A DNA stretch of 40,391 nt from Candidatus Acidiferrum typicum (GTDB lineage: Bacteria > Acidobacteriota > Terriglobia > Acidiferrales > UBA7541): positions 1-40,391 of the forward strand of contig DLMH01000037.1 of assembly GCA_002478115.1 (NCBI GenBank). The letters run 5' to 3'. How positions within the stretch are numbered: the stretch's first letter is position 1; every line of letters starts with the position of its first letter. Shown one piece after another: positions 7,828 through 21,407 of this stretch. The notes below the pieces were generated by a model. The model searched no databases, had not been told where the DNA came from, and was given only the letters and a program-made list of their open reading frames with translations. Made by a program: the position numbers and the translations under genes.

Positions 7828-7856
7828 TTGACATTATGACACTCATATTTTATTAT
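7828..7856 (+). promoter_or_regulatory. Strong sigma70 promoter for hsp20
   Basis: TTGACA at 7828-7833, exactly 17 bp, then TATTAT at 7851-7856. Transcription would begin near 7863, 26 nt ahead of the hsp20 ATG, with GGAGG at 7875-7879. The housekeeping-type promoter lies in an AT-rich stretch unlike its surroundings. I see no CIRCE (HrcA) or HAIR (HspR) operator. A separate TATAAT at 7775-7780 lacks a -35. Confidence 0.75.
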
Positions 7857-7888
7857 TCATTCGAGATCATCTGTGGAGGTCTTTTACT

Positions 7889-8365
7889 ATGAGAGCTACT
7901 TTGAGCCGTTTTGAACCTTTTCGCGGGGTTACTACCCTGCAGGACCAGATCAACCGCCTCGTCAACGAGGCCTTTGATCGCACTTCGGACGAGGCCAACT
8001 TGACGGCCTGGGCGCCGGCGGTCGACATCTACGAGACCGAGCACGAACTCGTCGTCAAGGCGGATATTCCGGAGATCAAGCCGGAAGAGCTCGACATTCG
8101 CGTCGAGAACAACATCCTCACCATCCGCGGTGAACGTCAATTCGAGAAGGAAGTGAGCGAGAACAACTATCTGCGTGTGGAGCGGTCGTATGGCTCCTTC
8201 AGCCGCAGCTTCTCTCTTGCCAACACCGTGAATGCCGAAGCGATCAAGGCCGATTACAAGAATGGCGTGCTGACGCTGAGCATCCCCAAGCGCGAGGAAG
8301 CCAAGCCGAAGCTGATCAAGGTCAATGTGGAGGCGCCCGCCTTGGCTGCTGCCGCGGGCCGCTAA
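7889..8365 (+). CDS. Hsp20/alpha-crystallin small heat-shock protein
   Basis: 158 residues. An N-terminal arm (residues 1-45, [22 protein letters not shown]) precedes the alpha-crystallin domain from about 46 ([24 protein letters not shown]) through [11 protein letters not shown] to the conserved [14 protein letters not shown]. The C-terminal tail carries I-x-V (LIKV) as in the oligomer-locking IxI/V motif. The protein holds unfolding proteins in soluble assemblies for refolding by the disaggregase ClpB/DnaK system. That fits clpB lying 100 nt downstream on the same strand. Start: GGAGG with a 9-nt spacer. Confidence 0.95.
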   Translation: MRATLSRFEPFRGVTTLQDQINRLVNEAFDRTSDEANLTAWAPAVDIYETEHELVVKADIPEIKPEELDIRVENNILTIRGERQFEKEVSENNYLRVERSYGSFSRSFSLANTVNAEAIKADYKNGVLTLSIPKREEAKPKLIKVNVEAPALAAAAGR

Positions 8366-8410
8366 GGCGCGCATCGTTCAAACGGCGAAGTCGTCGTGGG
8401 ATAAGCATAG

Positions 8411-8440
8411 GGGCTGGCAATCGCGCCAGCCCTTTTTCTT
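8411..8440 (+). terminator. Intrinsic terminator between hsp20 and clpB
   Basis: GGGCTGGC (8411-8418), loop AATCGC, GCCAGCCC (8425-8432), then TTTTTCTT. A perfect 8-bp GC stem plus a T-run is a textbook terminator, here inside a probable two-gene unit. No clear promoter is seen between it and clpB, so it probably acts as a partial terminator giving more hsp20 than clpB mRNA (inference). Confidence 0.8.
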
Positions 8441-8465
8441 CAGCAAGACAGGGAAGCGAGGAATC

Positions 8466-11090
<2,625 letters not shown>

Positions 11091-11128
11091 CGGCGGGAAT
11101 GAGCTTTTCTCCAGAAGAGCGAGGCGGC

Positions 11129-11157
11129 TTGACGCTCTCCAGGCTGCGCTCTAGACT
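11129..11157 (+). promoter_or_regulatory. Sigma70-type promoter for htpX
   Basis: TTGACG (11129-11134), 17-bp spacer, TAGACT (11152-11157). The start would be near 11164, 40 nt before the htpX ATG, with GGAAGG at 11191-11196. This gives htpX its own transcription besides read-through from clpB. Confidence 0.6.
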
Positions 11158-11204
11158 AATTTTTCCGCCGAGCAAAGCGAGGTTCCTCCAGGAAGGTTAC
11201 TTAC

Positions 11205-12071
11205 ATGAAAGTGCTGCGTACTGGTATTCTTCTGATTCTTCTCAGTGTGCTGTTGGTGCTAGTGGGCGGCGCTCTTGGCGGGCGTGGCGGCATGCAAATC
11301 GCTCTGCTCATCGCCGTACTGATGAACGGCGTCTCCTATTTCTTCTCCGACAAGATCGCCCTGAAATCCAGCGGCGCCCAGCCGGTTACCCGCGAGCAGC
11401 TTCCGCGCTTATACCAGGTGATGGAGCGCCTCGCCGCCAAATCGAACATTCCGGTGCCGAAACTCTATGTGGTTCCGGACATGGCACCGAATGCCTTTGC
11501 CACGGGGCGCAATCCGAATCACGCCTCGGTTGCGGTCACGCAGGGCTTGCTGCAAATCATGAACGACGACGAACTCGAGGGTGTCATCGCTCACGAGCTT
11601 TCTCACGTGCGCAATTACGACATCCTGACCAGTTCCATCGCGGCCACCATCGCCGGCGCGATCACCTATCTCGCGCAGATGGGCCGGTGGGCCATGATCT
11701 TCGGCGGGTACGGCGGCAATCGCGATGATGACCGCGGCGGTGGCGGGTTGTCGGCCCTGCTTATGATCTTCCTCGCGCCCTTCGCCGCGCTGCTGCTGCA
11801 GCTCTTTCTGTCTCGCACCCGGGAGTATGCCGCGGACAAAACTGGCGCGCGCATGGTCGGCCAACCCTATGGACTCATCAGCGCCCTGGAGAAGCTAGGG
11901 GCGTATAACCGGCGCATCCCCACGTCGGCAATTTCCCCCAGCACCTCTTCGCTGTGTATCGTTAAACCGATGTTCGGCGGGGGCACGCTCGCCTCGCTGT
12001 TCAGCACGCATCCCCCGCTGGAAGACCGCATCGCTGCACTGCGCCAGATGGTGAATACGCCCTTGCGCTGA
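11205..12071 (+). CDS. htpX: Membrane zinc metalloprotease HtpX
   Basis: 288 residues (E. coli 293). Two N-terminal membrane segments (about residues 6-24 and 28-46) are followed by the peptidase M48 domain. The zinc site HELSH lies near residues 129-133 (VIAHELSHVRNYD), with the third ligand in SRTREYAADKTGA. Two further hydrophobic segments occur at about 145-165 and 180-205. HtpX degrades misfolded inner-membrane proteins and is a heat/envelope-stress protein. That fits its place after hsp20 and clpB. Start: GGAAGG, 8-nt spacer, ATG 11205. About 210 bp without recognisable features follow before the next gene. Confidence 0.95.
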   Translation: MKVLRTGILLILLSVLLVLVGGALGGRGGMQIALLIAVLMNGVSYFFSDKIALKSSGAQPVTREQLPRLYQVMERLAAKSNIPVPKLYVVPDMAPNAFATGRNPNHASVAVTQGLLQIMNDDELEGVIAHELSHVRNYDILTSSIAATIAGAITYLAQMGRWAMIFGGYGGNRDDDRGGGGLSALLMIFLAPFAALLLQLFLSRTREYAADKTGARMVGQPYGLISALEKLGAYNRRIPTSAISPSTSSLCIVKPMFGGGTLASLFSTHPPLEDRIAALRQMVNTPLR

Positions 12072-12282
12072 CTCAGGCCAAGTGCAATCCATGTTCATCC
12101 TACGGTAAAGATTTCCGGTTCAGGGAATCACAGATTCCCATGGCCGCCGTTTTCCTATTCCTAACGCTATCACATTCAATAAGTTAGCTAATCCCACGGA
12201 ACCCTTTCGATTTGGTTGCACAAATGCTTCTATCTAGCGCACAAGCTATGGCCTCCATCGCGAGACCTGAGGGATACCGGGT

Positions 12283-12474
12283 ATGAGCTGTCGAGATACT
12301 ATCCACCTGATTTGTATGTATTTAGAGGGGAAACTCTCCCCTGGCGTCCAAGTTGAAATCGAGCGCCATTTGCATTCTTGCCCCGATTGCCGGCTGGTTC
12401 TCGACGCCGCGACAACCACCCTGGATCGCTACTTCGGGCCCACCAAGCTCACCCCGGACTCCCAAGCCGCCTGA
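12283..12474 (+). CDS. Small zinc-binding anti-sigma-like protein (zf-HC2 type)
   Basis: 63 residues. The centre is HLHSCPDCRLVLD, an H-x3-C-x2-C arrangement with an upstream cysteine/histidine region (CRDTIHLICMYLEGKLSP). This is the layout of ZAS/zf-HC2 domains of anti-sigma factors that bind ECF sigma factors. In known families this domain is usually followed by a membrane segment and periplasmic sensor; here the protein ends ~20 residues after the motif. It would therefore be soluble, like RsrA-type or bare ZAS proteins. No sigma factor gene is adjacent. GAGGG lies ~11 nt upstream of the ATG. Confidence 0.72.
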   Translation: MSCRDTIHLICMYLEGKLSPGVQVEIERHLHSCPDCRLVLDAATTTLDRYFGPTKLTPDSQAA

Positions 12475-12796
12475 GCAGTTCCCACTAACTCTTTTCTTCG
12501 TAATTGCTTAGCGTCCGCTCGAAATCTATCTGTGGGGCTTTCATTCTCTTTGGGCCTCGAGGATTCTCTCCATTTCTGCGCTGTGAAAAAGCTGCAAATT
12601 TTACGTTCGCAGAAGGGCACAGGTAATCTTTACTGGTACTAGTACATTCTAGATCCGCTCTTTCCCGTTTCCTTTCTCCCTCTAAGTCTTTCGCGATCAT
12701 GGTATTATAAGTAACATAACCCGTTGCCCCACTTTGGCTCCGCGAGTGCCCGTTTTCCACAGCGCAGGGCGGCAACGCCAAAAGGAGATGAAGTCC
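12475..12796. other. Intergenic region of ~320 bp, no gene seen
   Basis: T-rich, low-complexity DNA without a credible ORF. TATTATAAGT at 12703-12712 could be a -10 for the downstream gene, but there is no matching -35. CGTTGCC (about 12722-12728) and GGCAACG (about 12771-12777) could pair in the leader just upstream of the ribosome site at 12783-12787. Confidence 0.4.
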
Positions 12797-13651
12797 ATGA
12801 GCGAGTTTCAAGAAACGAATATTCAGAACACGGCAGCCACACCCCGCTGGGTGGGTCTTGCCATCGCGGCCCTCGGCGGACTTTCCTTGATCGGCATCGG
12901 AGTAGGCTGGAGCGCTTTGAACCACGCCAAATCCGTTGAACAATCAACCCAGGCTTCTTTGAAGCAGCAAAATGATGCGCTGGGCCAGCGCCTGGCCAAA
13001 TCCGAGGACCAGAGTCAGCAGTTGCAGAGCGACCTCAAGGTCGTCACGGACAAGCTGAACGTCACGCAGGACGAGCTTATCAGCGCACGCAAGCAGTCGA
13101 AGGCTGCCGGGGCCGCTTATGACAAGAAGCTGACGGGCCTGGCATCAAACGTCAACACGCAACTCGCCACCAAAGCCAGCACCGAAGATGTCACCAAGTT
13201 GAATGGCGATGTCACCGGCGTGAAGAGTGACCTCGACGTCACCAAGGCCAAGCTCGAACGCTCCATGGGCGACATGAACGTGATGAGCGGTCTGATTGCC
13301 CGGAATCACGACGACGTGGAAGAGCTGAGGCGCCGCGGCGATCGCAACTACTTTGAATTCACGTTGGCAAAGGCCAAGACGCCGCAGCGCGTTGGCCCCG
13401 TACAGATGGCCCTGAATAAGACCGACCCGAAAAAGTCCAAGTACACCATGACCGTGCTCGCAGATGACAAGTCCATCGAGAAGAAGGACAAGACCGCCGG
13501 CGAGCCCGTGCAGTTCTACGTCAAGGGCAGCACGCACATGTCTCCTTATGAGATCGTCGTGTTCGAGGTCGGCAAGAGCCAGATCACCGGCTATCTTTCC
13601 ACGCCCAAGTCGGCAGCCACTGCGGCGGCCAGCAATACTGCCGCCCAATAA
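12797..13651 (+). CDS. Membrane-anchored coiled-coil protein of unknown function
   Basis: 284 residues. A polar N-terminus (about 20 residues) is followed by one membrane segment (about 22-42, WVGLAIAALGGLSLIGIGVG) and a long heptad-rich coiled coil (about 50-180: SLKQQNDALGQRLAKSEDQ, LQSDLKVVTDKLN, VKSDLDVTKAKLERSMGD). A globular beta-rich C-terminal part (about 185-270) begins RRGDRNYFEFTLAK, and the protein ends in an Ala/Thr-rich tail. A one-pass protein with a long extracytoplasmic coiled coil could span or sense the periplasm, but I know no function for it. ATG 12797 has AAGGAG 9 nt upstream; ATG 12788 abuts that site and is rejected. A strong terminator follows. Confidence 0.8.
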   Translation: MSEFQETNIQNTAATPRWVGLAIAALGGLSLIGIGVGWSALNHAKSVEQSTQASLKQQNDALGQRLAKSEDQSQQLQSDLKVVTDKLNVTQDELISARKQSKAAGAAYDKKLTGLASNVNTQLATKASTEDVTKLNGDVTGVKSDLDVTKAKLERSMGDMNVMSGLIARNHDDVEELRRRGDRNYFEFTLAKAKTPQRVGPVQMALNKTDPKKSKYTMTVLADDKSIEKKDKTAGEPVQFYVKGSTHMSPYEIVVFEVGKSQITGYLSTPKSAATAAASNTAAQ

Positions 13652-13704
13652 CCAACTGTGGCTTGCCACTCTCGGCGCAAGTCCAATTCCTTGAGAGCGA
13701 TACC

Positions 13705-13740
13705 AAAAGGGAGGATCCAGAGAATCCTCCCTTTTCCTTT
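13705..13740 (+). terminator. Rho-independent terminator after the coiled-coil gene
   Basis: AAAAGGGAGGAT (13705-13716), 7-nt loop, ATCCTCCCTTTT (13724-13735), then CCTTT. A perfect 12-bp stem with A- and T-runs at its base, usable in both directions. Confidence 0.85.
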
Positions 13741-13873
13741 ACCTGCATGGACCTGTTGGCACGGCCCGCGTCTAACAATCAACTGCCTCTGGACAGCGTT
13801 CCGGCGCTGTGCCACTCTAATGGCCTCCGGACGGGAGTGTTTTGAAGCGACATCCTATTGAGGGGGAGGAAAG

Positions 13874-14194
13874 ATGAGAACTAAATTTCTGGCAGGATTG
13901 GTACTAGTTCTTTGTGCGGCAGCGCTTACTTTTGCGGCCGACGGGAGCTGGACCGGCTATATCTCCGACAGCATGTGCGGGGCAAAAGGCGCCAATGAAA
14001 AGCACGCCGATTGCGCCGCCAAGTGCGTGAAGGAGCATGGCGCGAGTTATGTCTTCGTCAACGATGCCGATAAGAAGGTCTACGCCATCGATGCCCAGGA
14101 CAAGGTCGCCGCTCATGCCGGCCATCACGTCACCGTGAAGGGCTCGGTCGAAGGTGACAATCTGAAGCTCACCAGCATCGAGATGGCCAAGTAA
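13874..14194 (+). CDS. Small secreted DUF5818-like protein
   Basis: 106 residues. Signal peptide MRTKFLAGLVLVLCAAALTFA, then a mature protein starting ADGSWTGYISDSMCG. The motif W-x-G-x-I-S-D-x-x-C-G, followed by a Cys/His-rich stretch (HADCAAKCVKEHG) and a small beta barrel (VTVKGSVEGDNLKLTSIEM), matches small secreted proteins abundant in Acidobacteriota (DUF5818-type, from memory). The three mature cysteines could bind metal or form a disulfide. Function unknown. GAGGAAAG directly upstream of the ATG is a strong ribosome site. The gene lies between two strong terminators, so it is monocistronic. Confidence 0.78.
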   Translation: MRTKFLAGLVLVLCAAALTFAADGSWTGYISDSMCGAKGANEKHADCAAKCVKEHGASYVFVNDADKKVYAIDAQDKVAAHAGHHVTVKGSVEGDNLKLTSIEMAK

Positions 14195-14220
14195 AGCTCG
14201 CGATCTAAACTTTATCTTTG

Positions 14221-14256
14221 AACAGGCAGGAGTTCGCTCCTGCCTGTTTTCTTTTT
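14221..14256 (+). terminator. Rho-independent terminator with UUCG tetraloop
   Basis: AACAGGCAGGAG (14221-14232), loop TTCG, CTCCTGCCTGTT (14237-14248), then TTCTTTTT. A perfect 12-bp stem capped by the very stable UUCG tetraloop. It ends the DUF5818-like transcript. Confidence 0.9.
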
Positions 14257-14282
14257 GCACTCCTGCCAAATTCCGTTACGAT
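14255..14282 (+). promoter_or_regulatory. Probable nagA promoter
   Basis: TTGCAC (14255-14260), 16-bp spacer, TACGAT (14277-14282), starting inside the T-run of the preceding terminator. The start site would be only ~6 nt before the nagA ATG, and no Shine-Dalgarno is visible, so the mRNA may be nearly leaderless. Confidence 0.45.
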
Positions 14283-14294
14283 GATTCTTCGCCC

Positions 14295-15458
14295 ATGTCC
14301 ACGACTCTTCTCCACGTTGGCCGCGCCTTCACTCCCTCGACGGAGATCACCGACGCTGGAATCCTGATTCGCGACGGTGTCATCGAGGCCATCGGACCGC
14401 GCGGCGGCATCTCGCTTCCCGCCGATGGGAACGAGATCAACGCCACAGACAGGATTGCGGCTCCCGGCTTTCTGGACGTCCACATCCACGGCGCCGGCGG
14501 CCACGACGTCATGGAAGGCACCGAAGACGCCCTTAAGGCCGTCTCCAAAACCATCGCCGCTCACGGCACCACCTCTTACGTTGCGACCACGGTTACGGCC
14601 CGCCCCGAGGACATCTGCAGGAGTGCCGAGGGCATCTCGCGTTACATCGCGCTGCAACACCAGGCGACTGATTCCCGTGCGGAAGTCCTCGGCATCCACT
14701 TCGAAGGGCCATTCCTCAGCCCCATTCGCCGCGGCGCACACCCCGCGGAATGGCTCAAGCTGCCTTCGGCGGATTTGCTGGAAAAGTTTATTGCCGCGGC
14801 TGGTGGCCACGCCCTGATCCTCACCATCGCGCCTGAACTTCTCGGTGCCTTGCTCTGTATTGATGTCGCGCGAAGATCCGGACTGGTCGTGGGGATTGGC
14901 CACACCGACGCAACCTACGAAGAGGCGCGCGCCGCCATCATTCGGGGCGCGCACCACGCCATCCATGTCTACAACGCGATGCGCCCGTTTTCTCACCGCG
15001 ATTCCGGCGTGATCGGTGCCGTACTCACTTCACCCGATGTCACCGCGGAGTTGATCGCCGATGGCGTGCACGTGGATGAAACGGCCATGCGGCTGCTCCT
15101 TCAGGCAAAGGGTGCGGGAGGCGTCATCCTTATCAGCGACGGCATTTCCGCCACCGGCATGCCGGACGGGAAATATGCGCTGGGAGCATTAGAGGTGACC
15201 GTAAGCGGCGGTGTCTGTCGCAATGCCGAGGGCAAACTGGCCGGCAGCAGGCTGGCTCTGGATCGCGCCTTGCGCAACATCGTTGGCCTGGGCGCCTCCC
15301 TCGGCGATGCCTTGCGCATGCTCACGCTGAATCCCGCCACGCTGCTAGGTATCGAATACAAAAAGGGTTCGCTGCGCGTGGGAGCGGACGCCGATATCGT
15401 CCTCCTTGATGACACCCTCAACGTCACGCAGGTCTGGACCCGCGGCCTGACGAATTAA
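14295..15458 (+). CDS. nagA: N-acetylglucosamine-6-phosphate deacetylase
   Basis: 387 residues, normal for NagA. It removes acetate from GlcNAc-6-phosphate, feeding amino sugars from cell wall or chitin into glycolysis or peptidoglycan synthesis. Amidohydrolase features in order: HIHG at residues 63-66, HFEGPFLS (metal-ligand Glu), GIGHTDATYEEA, HHAIHVYNAMRPFSHR, and LISDGISATGMPDG with the catalytic Asp. The C-terminal part returns to the small beta domain (LRVGADADIVLLDD). No nagB, PTS or GntR regulator gene lies beside it. There is a possible nearly leaderless promoter at 14255. Confidence 0.94.
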   Translation: MSTTLLHVGRAFTPSTEITDAGILIRDGVIEAIGPRGGISLPADGNEINATDRIAAPGFLDVHIHGAGGHDVMEGTEDALKAVSKTIAAHGTTSYVATTVTARPEDICRSAEGISRYIALQHQATDSRAEVLGIHFEGPFLSPIRRGAHPAEWLKLPSADLLEKFIAAAGGHALILTIAPELLGALLCIDVARRSGLVVGIGHTDATYEEARAAIIRGAHHAIHVYNAMRPFSHRDSGVIGAVLTSPDVTAELIADGVHVDETAMRLLLQAKGAGGVILISDGISATGMPDGKYALGALEVTVSGGVCRNAEGKLAGSRLALDRALRNIVGLGASLGDALRMLTLNPATLLGIEYKKGSLRVGADADIVLLDDTLNVTQVWTRGLTN

Positions 15459-15574
15459 GTCCGTTCGCCAGCAACTCCCTGGAACAGTGGAAGCCTCACG
15501 AACGCAGTGAAGGCAAGCTTCTGGTTCTTCAGAGTCGCGCTTCCAGAAAAATCCAGCGCGATCCTGCGCGAGGG

Positions 15575-15829
15575 CTAGGAATTCAGGGGTATCTTCAATT
15601 CGTCGGCGAGTTGCTGCGCATTGAACGGGCTGCACGCGAAATAACGCTCGCCCACTTTCAGCGTCGGCACTTTACGCTTGCCGTGGTTCGCGCGGATCAC
15701 GATCTCTTCACCCTCCGGATCCTCTTCGATGTTTACTTCCTCAAAGGCGACGCCGCGCTCCTTCAGGAAAGTCTTCGCGCGACGGCAATCCGGGCACCAT
15801 GCAATGCTGTGCATCGTGATCGGTTCCAT
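15575..15829 (-). CDS. Glutaredoxin-like thiol-disulfide protein
   Basis: 84 residues with a thioredoxin fold. The active site is CPDC (C12, C15) after a first strand (ITMHSIAW). The cis-proline region is KVPTLKVGERYF, with the last helix FNAQQLADELKI. CPDC, rather than CPYC, occurs in NrdH/mycoredoxin-like and other small glutaredoxins. It probably reduces protein disulfides or mixed thiols in the cytoplasm. It lies 76 nt downstream of atpC on the same strand and may be read through from the atp operon. About 115 bp of non-coding DNA separate it from the convergent nagA. Confidence 0.88.
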   Translation of the reverse strand: MEPITMHSIAWCPDCRRAKTFLKERGVAFEEVNIEEDPEGEEIVIRANHGKRKVPTLKVGERYFACSPFNAQQLADELKIPLNS

Positions 15830-15905
15830 GACAAGTTCCGCGTCCCATGGGATAACGCCCGAGGTGAAAGGTTACAACCGGGGGAAGGCTCTGCCGACCC
15901 CTGCT

Positions 15906-16343
15906 TCAGGGTGTAGCTACCGGTGCGCCGCGGTACTTCCTCACGATCTGGATGCGGATCACCGCTCGCGCCAAAGCCACCGAAGCGCGGTCCCAATCAA
16001 TGTTCGTGTCGTTGGAGGCCAGCCGCTTCTCCGCGCGTGCCAGTGCTGCTTCCGCCCGGCTGACGTCGATTTCTTCCGCGCGCTCCGCGGTTTCCGCCAG
16101 CACGGTGACGCGGTCCGGCAACACTTCCGCGAACCCGCGAATCACCGAAAGCGGAGTCGGCCGGCTCGACATTGCCGTGCGGTAGGTCAACTCGCCAATC
16201 CCCAGCTCCGTCATCAGCGGCGCATGCCCCGGCAACACCCCCAGTTCGCCTTCCAGCCCGGGTATAGTCACCTCGAGCACCGTTTCCCGCAGCAGTTGCC
16301 GCTCCGGCGTCACCACAATCAGTTCTATCGCATCAGGGAGCAT
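15906..16343 (-). CDS. atpC: F-type ATP synthase subunit epsilon
   Basis: 145 residues, with an N-terminal beta sandwich (IELIVVTPERQLLRETVLEVTIPGLEGELGVLPGHAPLMTELGIG) followed by the helical hairpin (EEIDVSRAEAALARAEKRL). Epsilon belongs to the central stalk, couples gamma to the c-ring and inhibits ATP hydrolysis. It is the last gene of the atp cluster, 11 nt after atpD. Confidence 0.94.
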   Translation of the reverse strand: MLPDAIELIVVTPERQLLRETVLEVTIPGLEGELGVLPGHAPLMTELGIGELTYRTAMSSRPTPLSVIRGFAEVLPDRVTVLAETAERAEEIDVSRAEAALARAEKRLASNDTNIDWDRASVALARAVIRIQIVRKYRGAPVATP

Positions 16344-16354
16344 CTTCTTCTTTC

Positions 16355-18717
<2,363 letters not shown>

Positions 18718-18735
18718 GTCTTATCGCCGGTCCGT

Positions 18736-20271
18736 TCAGTTCGCTCCCGCCGCAATCGCCGCCGTGAAGCGTTCCTTGAACGCATCGATCGCCGGCTTGA
18801 TGTCCGCTTTGATGCCGTCGTCGAGCACCTTTTTTGTGGCAATCTCCTTTAGCACGCCGGCGTAATTGGTTTCCGCGAATTGCAGGAACTCCCGTTCGAA
18901 CCGGCACACTTCGTTCACGGGAATCGTATCCAGTGCACCGGTCGTGGCCACGTAAATCGCCAGCACCTGCTTCTCCGCCGACAGCGGCACGTACTGATCC
19001 TGCTTCAAGACTTCCGTCAGCCGCTGCCCGCGCGCCAACTGCGCCCGCGTCACTTTGTCCAACTGCTCCGTGCCGAACTGGGCGAACGCCGCCAGGTCGC
19101 GGAACTGCGCCATATCCAGCCGCAGCGTTCCGGCCACCTGCCGCATCGCCTTGATCTGCGCGTTGCCGCCGACGCGGCTCACCGAAATACCCACGTTGAT
19201 TGCGGGACGTATGCCTGCGTTGAAGAGGTCCGACTCCAGATAAATCTGCCCGTCGGTAATGGAGATCACGTTCGTGGGAATGTAAGCCGAAACGTCGCCC
19301 GCCTGCGTCTCAATCACCGGCAGCGACGTCAGCGAGCCCCCGCCAAGTTTGTCGTTCAATTTCGCCGCGCGTTCCAGCAGCCGCGAGTGCAGGTAGAACA
19401 CGTCGCCCGGAAACGCTTCGCGTCCCGGCGGCCGCCGCAGCAGCAACGAAATCTCGCGGTAAGCCTGCGCGTGCTTCGAAAGATCGTCATAGAAGGTGAC
19501 CGCGTGTTTTTTGTTATCGCGGAAGTATTCGCCCATCGCGCAAGCCGCGTACGGCGCGATGTATAGCAGCGAAGCCGGCTCCGAAGCGGAGGACGCCACC
19601 ACAATCGTGTAGTCCATCGCGCCCGCATCGGTGAGCACCTTCACCACCTGCGCAATCGTCGAGCGTTTCTGCCCGATCGCGCAGTAGATGCAAATCATGT
19701 CGCTGCCCTTCTGGTTGATGATGGTGTCCAGAATGATCGCGGTCTTTCCCGTCTGCCGGTCGCCGATGATCAGCTCGCGCTGTCCCCGGCCGATCGGGAT
19801 CATGGAGTCGATTGCCTTGATGCCCGTCTGCAGCGGTTCGCGCACCGGTTGGCGGTCCAGCACGCCCGGCGCGATGCGTTCCAGCGGGATGCGCAGCTTC
19901 GTGGTGATGGGTCCTTTGTCGTCAATCGGCTCACCCAGCGGATTCACCACACGGCCGATCAATTCCTCGCCCACCGGCACGGACATAATCGTGTTCGTGC
20001 GGCGCACCACGTCGCCTTCCTTGAGTTCCGAGGATTCGCCCAGCAGCACCGCGCCCACATCCTCCTCTTCGAGGTTCAGCGCCAGTCCGAAGATGTTGTG
20101 CGGAAACGCCAGCATCTCGCCGGACATCGCCTTTTCCAAACCGTGAATCCGCGCGATCCCGTCGCCCACGCTGATAATCGCGCCGACTTCGTCCACGGAC
20201 ACGGTCTGCTCGTAGTTCGCAATCTGCTCTCGCAGGATCTTGCTGATTTCGTCTGCCTTGATGTTCGCCAT
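18736..20271 (-). CDS. atpA: F-type ATP synthase subunit alpha
   Basis: 511 residues, the usual length. The non-catalytic nucleotide-binding subunit, with P-loop GDRQTGKT at 170-177, the arginine-finger region [17 protein letters not shown], and the N-terminal beta crown [20 protein letters not shown]. Complete and in standard order, 21 nt after atpH. Confidence 0.98.
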   Translation of the reverse strand: MANIKADEISKILREQIANYEQTVSVDEVGAIISVGDGIARIHGLEKAMSGEMLAFPHNIFGLALNLEEEDVGAVLLGESSELKEGDVVRRTNTIMSVPVGEELIGRVVNPLGEPIDDKGPITTKLRIPLERIAPGVLDRQPVREPLQTGIKAIDSMIPIGRGQRELIIGDRQTGKTAIILDTIINQKGSDMICIYCAIGQKRSTIAQVVKVLTDAGAMDYTIVVASSASEPASLLYIAPYAACAMGEYFRDNKKHAVTFYDDLSKHAQAYREISLLLRRPPGREAFPGDVFYLHSRLLERAAKLNDKLGGGSLTSLPVIETQAGDVSAYIPTNVISITDGQIYLESDLFNAGIRPAINVGISVSRVGGNAQIKAMRQVAGTLRLDMAQFRDLAAFAQFGTEQLDKVTRAQLARGQRLTEVLKQDQYVPLSAEKQVLAIYVATTGALDTIPVNEVCRFEREFLQFAETNYAGVLKEIATKKVLDDGIKADIKPAIDAFKERFTAAIAAGAN

Positions 20272-20292
20272 GCCTGCTCCGTTCCCGAATGT

Positions 20293-20829
20293 CTACTCCG
20301 CCGTCAATCGCGCGCGCAATTCGTTCAACCGGCTGCGCAGCGACCCGTCGTAAATCGTGTCGCCGATGCGCACCACCGCGCCGCCGAGCAACTCCGGTTC
20401 CAGCGCATACTTCGCCTGAATCTTTTTGCCCGTCAAGCGTTCCAGCGTCTGCAGCAATTGCGTTTTCTGCGCGTCGCTCAAGTTCACCGCTGAAGAAACT
20501 TCCGCCTCGGCCACGCCTTGCCTCCGCCGGATGACTTCCTGGAAGGCTTCCAAAATGTCCGGCAGCAGCGGCGTGCGCTGGTTGTCCACCATCACGAACA
20601 GGAAGTTCCGGATGATCTTGCTCGCGCCCATCCGCGCCGCCAGTTTTTCGATCACGCCGTGCTTCGCTTCGCGCGCTACCCCCGGAGTGGACAGAAACGT
20701 CCGCAATTCCGCCGATTCGGCAAAGGCGGCGCCAAACTCCGAGAGTTGCTTCAACACGGGTTCCGCCGCGCCCTGCTCCAGCGCGATATCCGCCAGCGCG
20801 TTCGCGTATTGCAGGCTCGCCGATCTCAA
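20293..20829 (-). CDS. atpH: F-type ATP synthase subunit delta
   Basis: 178 residues. Begins SASLQYANALADIALEQG, the OSCP/delta N-terminal bundle, and ends with the conserved LGGAVVRIGDTIYDGSLRSRLNELRARL. Delta joins the peripheral stalk to the top of F1. The start is a TTG at 20829, with GAGG 5 nt upstream; the TTGA overlaps the stop of the preceding b-subunit gene by 4 bp, which argues for translational coupling. Confidence 0.94.
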   Translation of the reverse strand: MRSASLQYANALADIALEQGAAEPVLKQLSEFGAAFAESAELRTFLSTPGVAREAKHGVIEKLAARMGASKIIRNFLFVMVDNQRTPLLPDILEAFQEVIRRRQGVAEAEVSSAVNLSDAQKTQLLQTLERLTGKKIQAKYALEPELLGGAVVRIGDTIYDGSLRSRLNELRARLTAE

Positions 20830-21407
20830 TTCGGCCTCCCCTGCAGGCTCTGTACAAACTGGCTGATCAGGGCTTCCTGCACGCTCGGTGTCATCTGCCT
20901 GGCTACCAGCGATTCGGCTCCATCCACCGCCAGCTTTGCCGCCAGCGCCTTCAATTCCACGCGTGCCGCGCGCTCTGCCGCTTCAATCTCCGCCTTGGCC
21001 GCCGTGCCGATCTTCTCCACGTCGCCCTTCGTGATCAGGCGCAGGCGTGCAATCTCCGCGCTGGCTTCCCGCTGGGCGATGGCGCGAAATTCGGCGATTT
21101 CCTTTTCCAGATTGGCCAGCTTCGCTGCGGCGTTCTGCAGTTGCTTCTCGGCTTCCGCTTTTGCAGCCGTCGCTTTGGCTATCGCTGCGCCGATGTTGTC
21201 CGCATTGCGCCGGAACATCGGCGGCAGCAGCTTCGCGAACACCCAGTAGGCCAGGCCCGCCAGAATCACGAAGTGAATCCACTTGAAGACCGTTCCGATT
21301 GGCTGATCCGCCGGGCTGCCACCCTCTTCCGCAGCTCGCGCCAGCACGCTGCTCGACAGCAGCACAACCGCCGTCAGCAACGCTCGCGTCAATCCCCTGC
21401 GGTTCAT
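20826..21407 (-). CDS. atpF: F-type ATP synthase subunit b
   Basis: 193 residues. An N-terminal signal-like segment (LTRALLTAVVLLSSSVLARAA) precedes the membrane helix (about 42-60, FKWIHFVILAGLAYWVFAK). A long charged helix of the peripheral stalk follows (AAIAKATAAKAEAEKQL onward). This is the second of two b-type genes in the cluster; here the b subunit has a cleavable-looking leader, which the b' protein upstream lacks. The ATG (21407) overlaps the upstream stop as ATGA, and its own stop overlaps the atpH start. Confidence 0.9.
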   Translation of the reverse strand: MNRRGLTRALLTAVVLLSSSVLARAAEEGGSPADQPIGTVFKWIHFVILAGLAYWVFAKLLPPMFRRNADNIGAAIAKATAAKAEAEKQLQNAAAKLANLEKEIAEFRAIAQREASAEIARLRLITKGDVEKIGTAAKAEIEAAERAARVELKALAAKLAVDGAESLVARQMTPSVQEALISQFVQSLQGRPN

